From Nephromyces sp. MM_2019 (Eukaryota; Apicomplexa; Aconoidasida; Nephromycida), in NCBI GenBank assembly GCA_015657535.1, contig JADHZB010001125.1:1-23586 (forward strand): a stretch of DNA of 23,586 nucleotides, in the 5' to 3' direction. The position numbers and the translations under genes were made by a program. The notes beneath the pieces are model-generated. The model saw nothing but the letters and a program-made list of their open reading frames with translations, was not told the origin of the DNA and ran no database searches. Of this stretch, positions 1 through 9,460 are shown in pieces. Each line of letters begins with the position of its first letter. Position 1 is the first letter of the stretch.

Positions 1-23
1 CCCCCCCCTGCCTCTTCTTACAG

Positions 24-683
24 TACCCAGCTCGCTCAAGACAGTCTCACAACGACTACCACCCAAACTCAAACTACAACACACACAACGCAAACTCGAC
101 GGTTCCAGTCTATCGAAGCTCCCATCCTCCTCCGGCTCACGGGAATCACCCCCCCCGTTACCAGGCATACTACAACTCTCAGGGAGGTAATCCTAGAGGT
201 AAAAAGAGCTCATCGATGATGAATCATGGTGGTAACCACCCCTCTCAAGCTAACAACGCTTCAAGTATGGCGGGAGTCTCTTCTTCAGCTAACAGTATAA
301 CCCTTCCCCCCAATGATTTTGACTTTGAAGATGCCAACGCCAAGTTTGAGAAGCCTGGAGTGAATGGAGCATCAGATTCTGCCCTTCCAAACCTATCCGC
401 CCCCCTGGGGGGGTATAACAAAACCCTCTCATTCTTTGATAATATCAGTTGTGAAACCCTCGATAGACAGAGGAAACAGGGGCAAGATGAGAAGGTTGAT
501 AGGGAAAAGCAAAAGGCTTTGGATGTTGCTACGTTTGGCGATGTGGCTGCGAACTTTCGTGGGCCAAAATCAGGGTTTAGGCGTGGTGGTAGAGGGAGGG
601 CAGGTTATGGTGGGGGCAGGGGGGGCCGTGGTGGTGGGGGGTTTTATAGGGGGAATGCTCGTCGGTTTGCTGGAATGGCTTAG
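24..683 (+). CDS. LSM14: LSM14/Scd6/RAP55-type mRNA decapping-repressor protein, C-terminal part (5' end outside the window)
   Basis: The frame is open from base 24, just after a pyrimidine-rich stretch ending in TTCTTACAG, which I take as an intron acceptor, to TAG at 681-683 (219 codons). Seen in order: an Asn/His/Pro/Ser/Tyr-rich linker; an FDF motif (NDFDFEDANAKFEK, about 309-350); an FFD box (YNKTLSFFDNIS, about 415-450); a TFG box (DVATFGDVAANFRG, about 521-562); then an RGG/GYGG tail ending at ARRFAGMA. This order of FDF, FFD, TFG and RGG is diagnostic of the LSM14/Scd6/Trailer-hitch/CAR-1 family. Family members act in cytoplasmic P-bodies with DDX6-type helicases and the decapping machinery to repress translation. 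The N-terminal LSm domain must lie upstream, outside the window. The region after the stop is TG-rich and is probably 3' UTR and spacer. The family is secure; the exact exon start is inferred. Confidence 0.9.
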   Translation, partial: YPARSRQSHNDYHPNSNYNTHNANSTVPVYRSSHPPPAHGNHPPRYQAYYNSQGGNPRGKKSSSMMNHGGNHPSQANNASSMAGVSSSANSITLPPNDFDFEDANAKFEKPGVNGASDSALPNLSAPLGGYNKTLSFFDNISCETLDRQRKQGQDEKVDREKQKALDVATFGDVAANFRGPKSGFRRGGRGRAGYGGGRGGRGGGGFYRGNARRFAGMA

Positions 684-1018
684 TTGGAGGGTTTGGTGGC
701 AGTTTGTGTGTGGGAGGGGTGAGGGGGATGTTGGTTGTGTGGGGGGGATTGTTGGGTGTGTAGGTGGGCGTTGTGTGTGTATTTTTGATGTAATTCAGCT
801 GTGTGTGTGTAATTGTGATATAGGTTAGCTGTGTGTGTGTCTTTTGATATGGGCTAGCTGTGTGTGTGGAGATAATAGTGGTATGCGTGTATTGGTGAGA
901 ATTAATTGTTCTTGCCTTGTATACGAAAATTATTGTGCGTGTGTCTGCTGCTTAAGATATTTAGCTATATGACACTACGCATACTCAGCAGTCGTACTCG
1001 CTCTCTTCTCCTGTGTAG
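684..1018. other. TG-rich stretch downstream of the LSM14-like gene, no gene seen
   Basis: After the TAG the DNA becomes G/T-rich, with several TAGCTGTGTGTGTGT-like repeats (about 795-865). It probably contains the 3' UTR and polyadenylation region of the LSM14-like gene. I see no clear AATAAA signal and no convincing coding exon before 1019. Confidence 0.4.
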
Positions 1019-1843
1019 TTGATGTTTTTCCCTTTGAAGAAGAAAAGAGGTTATATGTTGAAGTGTATAGTAAGAAACATGGGATTTCATGAGCAATTGA
1101 ATAGCACACACACGAATTATATGCTTCATGCAGTCATGCAGTTTTATTTGCACACAGAGAAACTTTGAGAATAGAAAGCTTGTGTACACATACGCATGCC
1201 TCAGTCAGGGTGTGTACGTACACATGCAACTATATGCCCTGGTGTGCGCATTCGTATACGATGAGCGCATGGAGCACACATGCACAAGAAGGCCAGTTAA
1301 GTACCAGATTGTTCAACTATACGGGGAGTCGTTGCATATGTTATGAGCACTTGCACACACACACACGAAGTTATGGGCATCACTGGGGAACACTTGCAGG
1401 TCCGGTGCACACACATGCATATACACTTTACTATGAGGCACACACATACACACACTTATAGGCATTAAGAAAGTATACCTTACAAATCTGGTGCACGCTT
1501 ACCTAACACGCTTTACTCTCCTGCACACACATACACACACTTATAGGCATCGCTGAAGAATACTTAACAAGTTCGCACCCATACTGACCTGCACGCTATG
1601 TACATGTGTTAATTGCTAGAAGTTTTTTCGTGTGCTTGGATGCGTCGTGTACGTACACTGAATGTACTGAAATATGATTGTTCTTCAGTAAGTCAAATGC
1701 GAATGTTTCAAGGGATAAAGATAGCAGCGAAATGCAAGTTTTGTGATGTTTTTGCTTTTTAGTGTGGAAAAAATCTATGAGTTATTGTGTGTGTGGTGGA
1801 TAAGGCTTATATGAGGCTTGAAGAGATGGTTGAGAAACTCTAG
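1019..1843 (+). CDS. Candidate multi-exon gene, 3' part, product unknown
   Basis: Four short pieces join in one frame through GT-AG junctions: 1019-1049 (after a good acceptor, CTCTCTTCTCCTGTGTAG; reads DVFPFEEEK), 1689-1742 (after TTGTTCTTCAG; reads KSNANVSRDKDSSEMQV), 1763-1786 (after TTTTTGCTTTTTAG; reads VEKIYEL) and 1816-1843 (reads LEEMVEKL, then TAG). The result is a charged, helix-prone C-terminus. An alternative donor at 1070 (GTAAGA) would extend the first piece with RLYVEVY and put the second in another frame, so the structure is not unique. The long second intron would hold CA repeats and two copies of the palindromic 12-mer. I do not recognise the family. The exon reading is inference from splice sites and protein-like composition only. 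Confidence 0.28.
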
Positions 1844-1964
1844 GTGAACGTAGCTTTCCTAGTGATTGATAGGGGGGGTAATGTTGTAGTAGAGATGATT
1901 TGAATAGTTGTATAAACCAAAAAATATTGGAGTTATTTTATGTTTTATAATGTATGTGTTGGTC

Positions 1965-1968
1965 TGTG

Positions 1969-1999
<31 letters not shown>

Positions 2000-2036
2000 T
2001 TGTGTGTGTTTGTGTTTGTGTGTGTGTGTGTGTTTG
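1965..2036 (+). repeat. (TG)n microsatellite with TTTG interruptions
   Basis: An almost pure TG dinucleotide array broken by regularly placed TTTG units. It lies between two candidate exon groups on the + strand. Nothing coding is seen in it. Confidence 0.9.
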
Positions 2037-2313
2037 CTTGTTTTTGTTTATTAATGCATGTGTGTTTTGTTTGATAATAAGAACGTATGCGCGTCTGTGT
2101 GTGTATGTGAAGTGTGATAATATATGAGTGTGCTAATATGTGAGCGCGATAGTTCCTGGGTGTGCATTCTCTCGCCCATTTTAGATTATACGTGTGTGTA
2201 TGTACATCAGTCCATATCTTTCTTATATGCTATATATCCCTCATTAGCTTTTCTTAGATGAGTGTTGTGTGTGGCATGCTCTTCATACTGTTTGTTGCTC
2301 TTGTAATGCATAG

Positions 2314-3046
2314 AAGGAATACATTTTTTGAGTGTTTTTATGCGCCGTATCAACGGCTGTGTGTGTGTGTGTCATTGAAATATATTCATAGTATGGAGCA
2401 TTCTTCTGTATATTTTCTTCCACTAAAAATATGAATGTATATAAAGGTATGATATGAATATGTGTGTATGCGCCGATATGCTTGCAGCTGTGTGTGCGAA
2501 GTTTGAACCGAGTAGTTTAACTTCAATTGTGAAAACGCCTAATGCTGGTTAGATATGATGAAGATCATTTGTGTATATGTTTTGTATCTTATCGTTTAGC
2601 ATACCTTGTAGATAAGCATATGCATAAGCGGAAGCCTCCGTGTGTGGGGGAGTAGCTTATGTGTACTCAGGCAGTTTGAAGGTAATGTGGATAGGGTGAT
2701 GCGGGAGGAGGGAGGAGAGGATAAGAAGATGATGAAGATGAAGATGAAGAAGATGAAGAAGATGAAGAAGATGATGAAGATGATGAAGATGAAGATGAAG
2801 AAGATGAAGATGATGAAGATGATGAAGAAGATGAAGATTAAGAAGATGAAGATGATGAAGATGATGAAGATGATGAAGATGATGAAGATGATGAAGATGA
2901 AGATGATGAAGATGAAGAAGATGAAGAAGATGAAGAAGATGATGAAGATGAAGATGATGAAGATGATGAAATCATGGAAGACGAAGAAGATGATTATATA
3001 ACCCCAAACTATACGAAGAAGAAATCCAAAAACATCAAAACAGCGT
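2314..3046 (+). CDS. Candidate multi-exon gene with acidic, lysine-ended C-terminus, product unknown
   Basis: Consecutive pieces join in phase: 2314-2358 (after CTCTTGTAATGCATAG; reads RNTFFECFYAPYQR), 2516-2547 (LTSIVKTPNA), 2600-2639 (after ATCTTATCGTTTAG; reads AYLVDKHMHKRKP) and 2669-2679 (QFE, then GTAATG). A GAT/GAA purine tract follows at 2727-2992. Its acidic frame is broken by TAA at about 2837-2839 but is then open to TAA at 3044-3046, reading DEIMEDEEDDYITPNYTKKK and ending SKNIKTA. An acidic run followed by a basic nuclear-localisation-like end is common in nuclear proteins. How the last exon is entered is unclear. Another frame of the tract (2642-3001) gives only Lys/Met repeats and is probably meaningless. 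The family is unknown. Confidence 0.28.
2727..2992 (+). repeat. GAA/GAT purine tract
   Basis: About 265 bases of near-uninterrupted GAAGAT/GATGAT units. One frame reads Asp/Glu, with a stop near 2837; another reads Lys/Met. It is the same kind of tract that is demonstrably intronic in the eIF1A and U2A' genes of this window, so coding potential here should be treated with suspicion. Confidence 0.85.
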
Positions 3047-4083
3047 AAAAGAAGAGAAAACGATGAGATTCACAAGGGAAAAACAGTGTGTAAAAGAGGA
3101 AGAATCTTAAATAGCAAGGGGATGAAGGTTGAAGCCTCTCAGAGTATTTTTATAAGCTGCAGAATATCGCGAGAATAAGTATCTTTGGAGTGAAGGTTAA
3201 AGAAGTACCTTGTAGATTTGATTATGAGAGTGCTACTCGTTTCGTAAAGGCTTGTTTGTGTGCAAATTTCACTGTATGTAAGCGCAGGTAGTTAGTAGCT
3301 TGGGGAATGTTTGGTAAAGCACAGAGAACGAGATATCCGTAGGCAGCCTTGGGTTTGAATGCTGTGCAAATAGATAGACTGCACAATCTGTTGTGTGTAT
3401 TGGTGCTTTTGCTTCTTTAAAGACTATTTCCTGAAACTGTATGGAAGAAATGTGTATGTGTGTGTGTGAGTGCTTTTCTGTGTGTGTTAGTCCTGTTCTG
3501 TGTGTGTATATGAGTTTTATTTAGTTTATCGGAAGCCAATTGCGTAGCCTCCATCTGGGGACTTGCGTAGAATTGTTTGTAGCTTACTTCTTATATCCAA
3601 TTTTTTCCCCCTTACTGTACTGCTTGTATCATTGCGTGGTATGGGTATGTGTGCACACGCACACACACATACACACACAAGCACATTTTATTATACGAAA
3701 ATTTGCGCAATCATACCAGCGTACATGAAAATACGGGTATTTGTGCATGCATGTGTGTCTTCAAATGATTGTGTGCGCACATGTATGTACAGTGTTGTTT
3801 TTGCCCAGGTATACGCTCAAGGGCACACGCACACAAGTTTATGTTCACGAACACACGGTTCGCATACATAACTGTACTCATTGGTGAAGGCATGCATACA
3901 TCATGCGAGCAAACACACAGAAGTGACACAGTTGTAGCTCGAATGTACTCACATCCTTGGAGGCACATATATTCATAGTGGCACACACACACACACACTC
4001 TTGGCGCGCGAGCTCTTATACATGAACACTCACATCTTTATGGTAACATGCAGATAAACAGGCATACCTCCTCCTGCGCACAT
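3047..4083. other. No gene recognised; AT-rich spacer passing into CA repeats
   Basis: 3047-3630 is mixed sequence with scattered TGTG and no open frame that looks like protein. 3640-4083 is CA-rich on the + strand. The short frames here are rich in Cys, Val, His and Thr and are translations of the dinucleotide repeats, not genes. Confidence 0.5.
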
Positions 4084-4332
4084 CCACACACACTCACAGA
4101 CATCAATACACACACCGACACACACTAACACACTGACACACACACTGACACACGCACTCACACACACTAACACACACTAACACACACTGACACACACACT
4201 AACACACACTGACACACACACTGACACACACACTGACACACACGCTGACACACACACTGACACACACTAACACACACTGACACACACACTGACACACACA
4301 CTGACACACACACCAACACATATACCCACACA
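4084..4332. repeat. Tandem decamer-type satellite, CACTGACACA / CACTAACACA units
   Basis: The sequence repeats CACACACTGACACACACTAACACAC-like blocks, with a basic unit of 10 to 12 bases, for about 250 bases. On the - strand it reads as an endless Val-Cys-Val-Ser frame, which is a repeat artefact. Confidence 0.9.
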
Positions 4333-4639
4333 CATCGAAACATGTAGACACACACACACCCTCACGTTTATTCTTCATGAATCTTTTACACACAGATATC
4401 GAGTTTGAATTCATTGTCGAGTATGTGTACATGAGTGTGCACACAGATACACTTGCACAGACAAGCATGCGCTCACCCAAATTCGCACACACACCAACAT
4501 AAACAAATAGACGCATGTATCTGCATTCGATACAGATGTTTGTGTACCATAGTAGTCTTTGCTTATAAACACCACTTTTACTGTTGCATAATGGAGTTAA
4601 GATTGTGGCTGACTTAACATGAAAGGGCTGCCCTTAATA

Positions 4640-5090
4640 GTTGTGTGTGTGTTCCCAGAATAATTGAGTGGATACATTCACTAATACATACCTGAGTGTT
4701 GTGTGTGTTTGTGCATTCCAAGAGTGTTTGGGTGGATGCACTCTCTTCTACGCCCACATATATATATATATATATTGTGTGTGTGCACTCCCCAGTGGAT
4801 ATATCTACTATTTCACTTCTACATATGTGTGTGTGTGTGTGTGTGTTTCTGGAGTTGTGTGGGTGCATCCTCTACTACTCACCTGCATGTGTGTGTGCAT
4901 TCCCGCCATTGTTGCGTTGATGCGCCCACTCCACGTGCCCACGTGTTGTGTGTTCCCAGAATTACTGCGTGGATGCACCCACTAATACATACCTGAATGT
5001 TGTGTGTGCATTCCCGGAAGTACTCCGTCGATGCACTCACTGCTATACACCCCAACATATTCTGTATATGTGTGTGTGCCGACGACCCAC
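4640..5090. repeat. Degenerate 50-75 bp tandem repeat, about seven units
   Basis: Units begin with a TGTGTGTG run followed by GCATTCCC(A/G)GAA, a TGGATGCAC(T/C)CAC core, and often CTAATACATACCTGAATGT. Clear copies start near 4640, 4698, 4775, 4827, 4889, 4945 and 4999. Two of them (4640 and 4945) share the full stretch ending CACTAATACATACCTGA. Copy length varies because the TG and TA runs differ. No stable frame runs across the units, so it is non-coding. Confidence 0.8.
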
Positions 5091-5800
5091 ATCTTACAAT
5101 CGTCTTCCATACCCTGAATAGCACAGGCATATATCCACACGCACAGATGCTTTCGATTTCTTTGTGTCAAGGTAGCATGCCTTTTTAGTGGTGTGTTTCT
5201 GTGTGCTGCATGTACAGCTTTAGCTTCACCCCTGCTTTGCTCTCACTCTATGAACTGAGGTGTATGTACATCCGTCAATGTGTGTTTAGGGTATGCCAAA
5301 AGCTGACTTATATTGTTGAAACATTTATCTTGGCTCAACTATTGAAATTTTATATGTAATTCCTATACCTATGTGTTGTATAACGTGTGTGTGGGTGTGT
5401 GTGGTTTCTGCTGATGTGTGCGTCTTAGCCCTGTCCTTTGTGTGTTGCTGTTTGGCTTAAGCACGACGATGCTGTGTGCGTATATCTGTGTGTTGGCATG
5501 GTGAGTATGCATATGTTTATGACGTTTGTTGTATATCTGTGTGCTGCTAAATGTGTGTAGATGTGTGTGGGGGTGTGTGTGGGTATGTGTGTGGGAGTGT
5601 GTCTGAAAGGTGTGTATGTGGGGGGTGCGTACATGCGAAGGGTGTGTGTGTGTGGGTATGTGTGTGAGGTGTGTGTGCTCGAGGTGTGTGAGTGTTATGT
5701 ATCTTCCTAATGCTTTGAAATGCTTGCAAAAAAGAATCTTGCGGCGATTGATAAATTTTCTTATCATGAAGCTGTAAAGTGCTTTTGGGAGAGAGAAGGT
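5091..5800. other. TG-rich spacer, no gene recognised
   Basis: Contains TG/GGTGTG arrays, densest at 5540-5700. Frames on the - strand here are Thr/His/Pro-rich repeat translations. I see no splice-bounded protein-like exon. Confidence 0.5.
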
Positions 5801-5902
5801 GTGTGTGAGAGAAATCTATCGATTTCCGTGTGTGAGAGAAATCCACCGGCTCCCGTGTGTGTGAGAAATCTATCGATTTCCGTGTGTGTGAGATCTATAA
5901 AG
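5801..5902. repeat. 27-bp tandem repeat, three full units and one partial
   Basis: Units at 5801-5827, 5828-5854, 5855-5881 and a truncated one from 5882. Units 1 and 3 end in GAAATCTATCGATTTCC, whose GAAATC and GATTTC arms are exact reverse complements around TATC. Unit 2 has AAATCCACCGGCTCCC instead and loses that symmetry. The unit length is a multiple of three, so the frame stays open (Glu-Arg-Asn), but there is no other sign of a gene. Confidence 0.9.
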
Positions 5903-6668
5903 GCGTATTCATGCAGCTGTGTGTGCGTAATTCAAGCATTTTGCAAGTTTTTTTAGAAAAATGGTAGTGTGTTGACGGTGTGTGTGCTTAATGCGCTGCG
6001 TTTTTGACTGCTTGTATGTGGGAATGCGTCTGCTTCTTCTAGACTTTGGGTGATTTATGTCCGTTGATGCTTTCCTTGTGTGAAAACAGGTAATTAATAG
6101 AGTTTAAGGTAATGTTAGCTCGTTGCTACAAAGATTAAACTGCTCGCTTTCTCAATAAGTAGAAAAAGTTGCTTTTTAAAAGTAGTTATTAAGCATAGCA
6201 TGTTGCATCCTCAAAACTGTTCACACACACACTTTCCTGTGTGTTGGCTGAGTGAGAAAAAATCTACGGATGATTGCAGGCCGGTCTCGAGCAGAATGGA
6301 GAAGCTTCTTTTATGGTAAAACACATAGGAAGAGGGAAGAACTGGAGGAGAGATGAAGCAGGAGAATCAATCGGAGGAGAGAGATGAAACAGGAGAAACA
6401 GCCGAAAGATTTGACGAGGAGGATGTGGAAGCGGTGGTTTTGGGAGGATCTCTTGGGTGCAACTTTCTTCAGACTTTTTGGTTAATGCAAAGGTGTGTGT
6501 GTGTCTTGAGGTGTTGCACTAGCTAGTCACTAAAAGCGCTTCTTTCTAGAGATGATCACACACACACTGTAAACACACACTACACACACGCGCTACCCGT
6601 ACACAACACGCACACTACGCACAGAATACCCACACACATTCTACCTGCACACACGCCAAACACACACC
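5903..6668. other. Spacer with one purine-rich open stretch, no gene assigned
   Basis: 6290-6440 on the + strand is rich in GGAGGAGAGATGAA. A frame from ATG at 6354 reads MKQENQSEERDETGETAER and continues to about residue 47, where AAAGGTGTGTG could be a donor. This may be another intronic purine tract or a real exon. The rest is unremarkable, with CA repeats beginning at 6220. Confidence 0.35.
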
Positions 6669-7397
6669 TCAGCCGAGAGCTAGCAGACTTGACAGCGCTT
6701 TCTTCAGAATCAACTGGGCATTGGATTTTATTGGCGCACACTGAAAGGACGAGGCAGCGGCACACGCATTTTTACCGGATGATTGAGTTGAATGTAACTT
6801 CACTCACACACGATTGACCGACTATAAGATGCGCACACACGCTATGGAACTAGGCGTAGGGTCTAGGCCTAGGCCCTGCGATAGGCGCAGACAATATCTT
6901 CGCACACATCTTTCTACTTCCTCATACTGCGATCTTGTCGTGAGGAGAGATTCACACACACAAGCATCTTTGGGTTTTCGGGCATCCTAAGGTGATGCAC
7001 ACACAGCCTTATCCGTCAAACACACACACGTCAACATTACAACGCGCTCTCATCTAATATAGCCTAAATATCGTCATGCAGTTATGCACACATGTTGTGC
7101 TGGAACACACACTTATCGGTATGAAAGAATGCACACACAAATAGGCAGTCCACCCAAAAAGGCGTCGGCACACGTAAGCTGAACGCCCGCACAATACAAA
7201 CGTACATACAAGCTAAAGGCATACGCAAGCTAAGCTCACACGAGCAGACCCGCAAACACACATACACCCAGCTCACCTACACAGAAAGCATGCACGCTAG
7301 CACGCGCACAAACCAATACAGATGCACACGCACGCACGCACAGCTTTCTCCATCATTCACATCCTGCTTTTCTGGCAGAGAGGCCTCATCAATGCTG
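6669..7397 (-). CDS. Candidate gene of about ten very small exons; C-terminus weakly like a GT-B glycosyltransferase
   Basis: Reading the - strand, these pieces join in phase through GT-AG: 7397-7342 (SIDEASLPEKQDVNDGES), 7212-7193, 7178-7139 (LTCADAFLGGLPI), 7111-7092 (CVPAQH), 7063-7044 (AILDES), 6986-6962 (MPENPKML), 6926-6918 (YEE), 6875-6841 (GLGLDPTPSSI), 6797-6776 (YIQLNHP) and 6740-6669 (CAPIKSNAQLILKKALSSLL, then ALG and TGA). The terminal exon has an excellent acceptor (CTCGTCCTTTCAG). The joined protein of about 110 residues has a hydrophobic strand, then ADAFLGGLPILCVP and a later EEGLGL. That order recalls the small-residue/Gly-x-Pro and acidic segment of the C-terminal half of GT-B glycosyltransferases. 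The resemblance is loose, and the 9-nt exon is the weakest link. The start codon was not found. Introns are TG-rich on the sense strand, as in U2A'. Confidence 0.33.
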
Positions 7398-7424
7398 CTA
7401 TTTGTAACAGTTTACGCACACACC

Positions 7425-7615
7425 CAGGCACAGACCAATTCGCACACACCCCCACACCCAGACACAGACCAATCCTCAAACACATCCACACGCGCCCACA
7501 CACACCCACACACATCCCAACGCAACCGCAGACACCTCCTCTCCCCAACCCACGCACACCCACCCACACACGCACACACCCCAACCCAGATGTACACACA
7601 CCCCCCACACACATG
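7425..7615. repeat. CA-rich microsatellite with CCC interruptions
   Basis: CACACACCC/CACCCACACA arrays fill this stretch. Frames on both strands (Thr/His/Pro on +, Val/Gly/Cys on -) are repeat translations. If the candidate gene on the - strand is real, this lies in its 5' region. Confidence 0.85.
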
Positions 7616-7774
7616 CCCACACAGCTTACAACTCGCTTATTTAAGCATCCCCCTATGCAGCGCCTAACATAAAATACTGAAAACCCTCTCCCTTCTATCC
7701 CTCCACTGCTAGCGCCAATTTGCTGCCTTCCCCCCCCTCAAGCTACCAGCCTCTAAATAATCCGCTCTTTTTGG
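7616..7774. promoter_or_regulatory. Possible divergent promoter region
   Basis: About 160 bases, C/T-rich on the + strand (many CCCTCTCCC/CCCCCCCT runs) and free of TG or CA repeats. It separates a CA-rich block to the left (candidate - strand gene) from a TG-rich block to the right (candidate + strand gene). Position and composition suggest a shared promoter; no specific element is recognisable. Confidence 0.25.
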
Positions 7775-8910
7775 ATGAATCAGCAGCAAACAGCTGCATC
7801 GCTGACTTACTGTGTGTGCTTTCGTGTGTGTGCGTGTTTTATGGCAATTTTTGATGATTTCCGTCTACGCTGAGTAGACTTTCTGGGGAGCCTAATTTAG
7901 TGTTTTTGCTGTTTAAATCTTCTTCGCTGCTTTTATGTTTCCCATTTGACGAAACACCCGAAAGGCGGTAAGTTCTTGCATTCATCTGCAAAGGCGCTGA
8001 ATATGGTGATTGACGGGTGCGTATGTGTGACGCAATAAACTTGGTGTGTATGTGATAATGACATATGCTGTTTGTGGTAACGATGTGCTGTGTTTTTGTG
8101 AGGCAATAAACTTGGTGTGTTTGGTGATAAATATGAGGTGTATACTTGCTTTGGTAATCAATATGAGGTGTGTGTGTTTGTTTTGTTGTGCGTGTGATTT
8201 TTTTTCTTATGGTAGTGACCAGCGGTGTGTGTGTGTGGGCTTGGATGATCGTGAGATGTATTTTTTTATGTGTTGGTATGTTTTTGTGTTCGTTTATACA
8301 TTTCTTTATTTGGTGTGTTTTTTTCCATTTATTCTTCAACGTGTAAATCTCTTAGAATAATGTGAGTCATACCAATCTTTCACTATTTTTTGCTTAGCCC
8401 ATTTGATTTTTTTGTCGAGTATTTTTCCGCTTTTTCACCTGGAGGAGGCAGAAAGCATCCGTTTTGGGCGCTTTTGTGTGTGTTTCTTCCTCTTTTAAAG
8501 AAATGTAATGTAGTGTGGAGTTTGAAAGCTTGTGTTGAGGAAATTGTAAGAAGTTTGCAGTTTTTTTAGCATTGCACACGGTCGCAATATCTATAAGAGT
8601 GCATGATATGAGGTGTACGTACACTGATTTTTTTGAAAGTTTTTGCGTGCTCTGTTTATTATTCATCAAATCTTTTGGTATGTGTCATTCTATAAGTGTG
8701 TGTAGTGGGTTTTCCTGCTCCGTTTTACGTGTTTTTCTTGTAGAAGAAGTTTTGCGATGCGTTTTAGACGGTGTACCTACACTCAACTTTTTTGTACGGT
8801 ATATGTTGAGCTGCATGAAACATACAGTTTTTGGAGGAAAAAATGCTTTTTTTCGTAAAAATTGTAGGAGAAAGGTGTCTTTCGAAGTGATATTGCAGCA
8901 ATTTAGTTAA
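7775..8910 (+). CDS. Candidate five-exon gene for an 83-residue protein, product unknown
   Basis: Five pieces give one continuous frame from ATG to TAA: 7775-7811 (MNQQQTAASLTY), 7901-7967 (hydrophobic LFLLFKSSSLLLCFPFDETP; donor CG/GTAAGT), 8398-8475 (acceptor ACTATTTTTTGCTTAG; reads PFDFFVEYFSAFSPGGGRK, then HPFWAL), 8744-8770 (acceptor GTTTTTCTTGTAG; reads RSFAMRFR) and 8868-8910 (RKVSFEVILQQFS, stop). The intron phases are 1, 2, 2 and 2 and all agree. The product is aromatic-rich with a basic segment before the end. I do not recognise the family. The - strand frame opposite 7839-8020 is also open and protein-like, so the strand choice rests on the splice sites and on TG repeats being on the + strand. 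The dispersed palindrome occurs in intron 3 (8613), and a near copy overlaps the exon 4 donor (8771). Confidence 0.4.
8032..8180. repeat. Degenerate ~71-bp direct repeat
   Basis: GCAATAAACTTGGTGTGT occurs at 8032-8049 and again at 8103-8120. The element AATATGAGGTGT also recurs nearby, near 8130 and 8160. It lies in an intron of the candidate 83-residue gene. Confidence 0.75.
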
Positions 8911-9460
8911 TGAACAAGAAAGTGTGATGAGTATATCTGAAGCCAAAAAGAGGCAGACATGCACACACATATACACACACAGACAGGCCACAAATACCCA
9001 CAAAAAAAACCAACGCACAAAAAAAAAACGCACACACACACGCACATACACACGCACACACGCGGATGAGTATAGCTGAAAGATAAGGTGGAATAGATGT
9101 GCACATAGCATTATATTGAAATTAGCATACTTATGGGATATATGCACACACTATGATGTGCACAAGGGATATTGGCACTTACAATATAGTGATGTGACAG
9201 AAGCTTACGTGAGGCTAAAATGCACACACGCGATAACTTCACGAAACTTTGATGGATACTATCACTGTGCTAGGATTATTAAGGCGATATTCCACATGCT
9301 CATATCCTACTGATATTGAATGTGTGTGTACACTGTAGTTGTGTTTATGTGCGAGAATTTTACGTGTTTTTACACTCTATTTTCCATGCAGCGTTACGAG
9401 CCTGTCATTATCGGCGAGCAATTTTAGAGGCTCAAAGTATCTTTCGAATCACTTTTCGAA
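8911..9460. other. Spacer upstream of eIF1A, no gene assigned
   Basis: 8955-9062 is CA-rich with two poly-A runs. A + strand frame at 9116-9313 encodes 65 residues of mixed composition but has no splice or family support. The eIF1A promoter and 5' UTR should lie in roughly 9310-9460; no core element stands out. Confidence 0.4.

Noticed and set aside
400..413. C6-T-G7 inverted run in the LSM14 exon as a regulatory hairpin
   Set aside because: It simply encodes Ala-Pro-Leu-Gly-Gly in frame; no other support, though it is a likely sequencing or slippage hot spot.
2314..2679. Identification of the 2314-3046 candidate as a PP4 regulatory subunit 3 (SMEK) homologue
   Set aside because: FFECFYAPYQRLLTSIV only vaguely resembles the family block, and the conserved downstream region is missing.
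2642..3001. 119-codon Lys/Met-rich protein
   Set aside because: Mostly out-of-frame reading of a GAAGAT tract; Met/Lys monotony is not protein-like.
4084..4332. CRISPR-like array
   Set aside because: No spacers: units are contiguous, short and degenerate, in a eukaryotic context.
4167..4516. Val/Cys/Ser-rich proteins on the - strand
   Set aside because: Pure translation of the CACTGACACA satellite.
7290..7672. Thr/His/Pro-rich frames on + and Gly/Val/Cys frames on -
   Set aside because: CA/CCC microsatellite translations; no codon or splice support.
7839..8339. 166-codon - strand frame whose end looks like disordered protein
   Set aside because: Overlaps + strand pieces with better splice sites, and most of it is CA-repeat translation. 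Kept only as a caveat to the 83-residue candidate.
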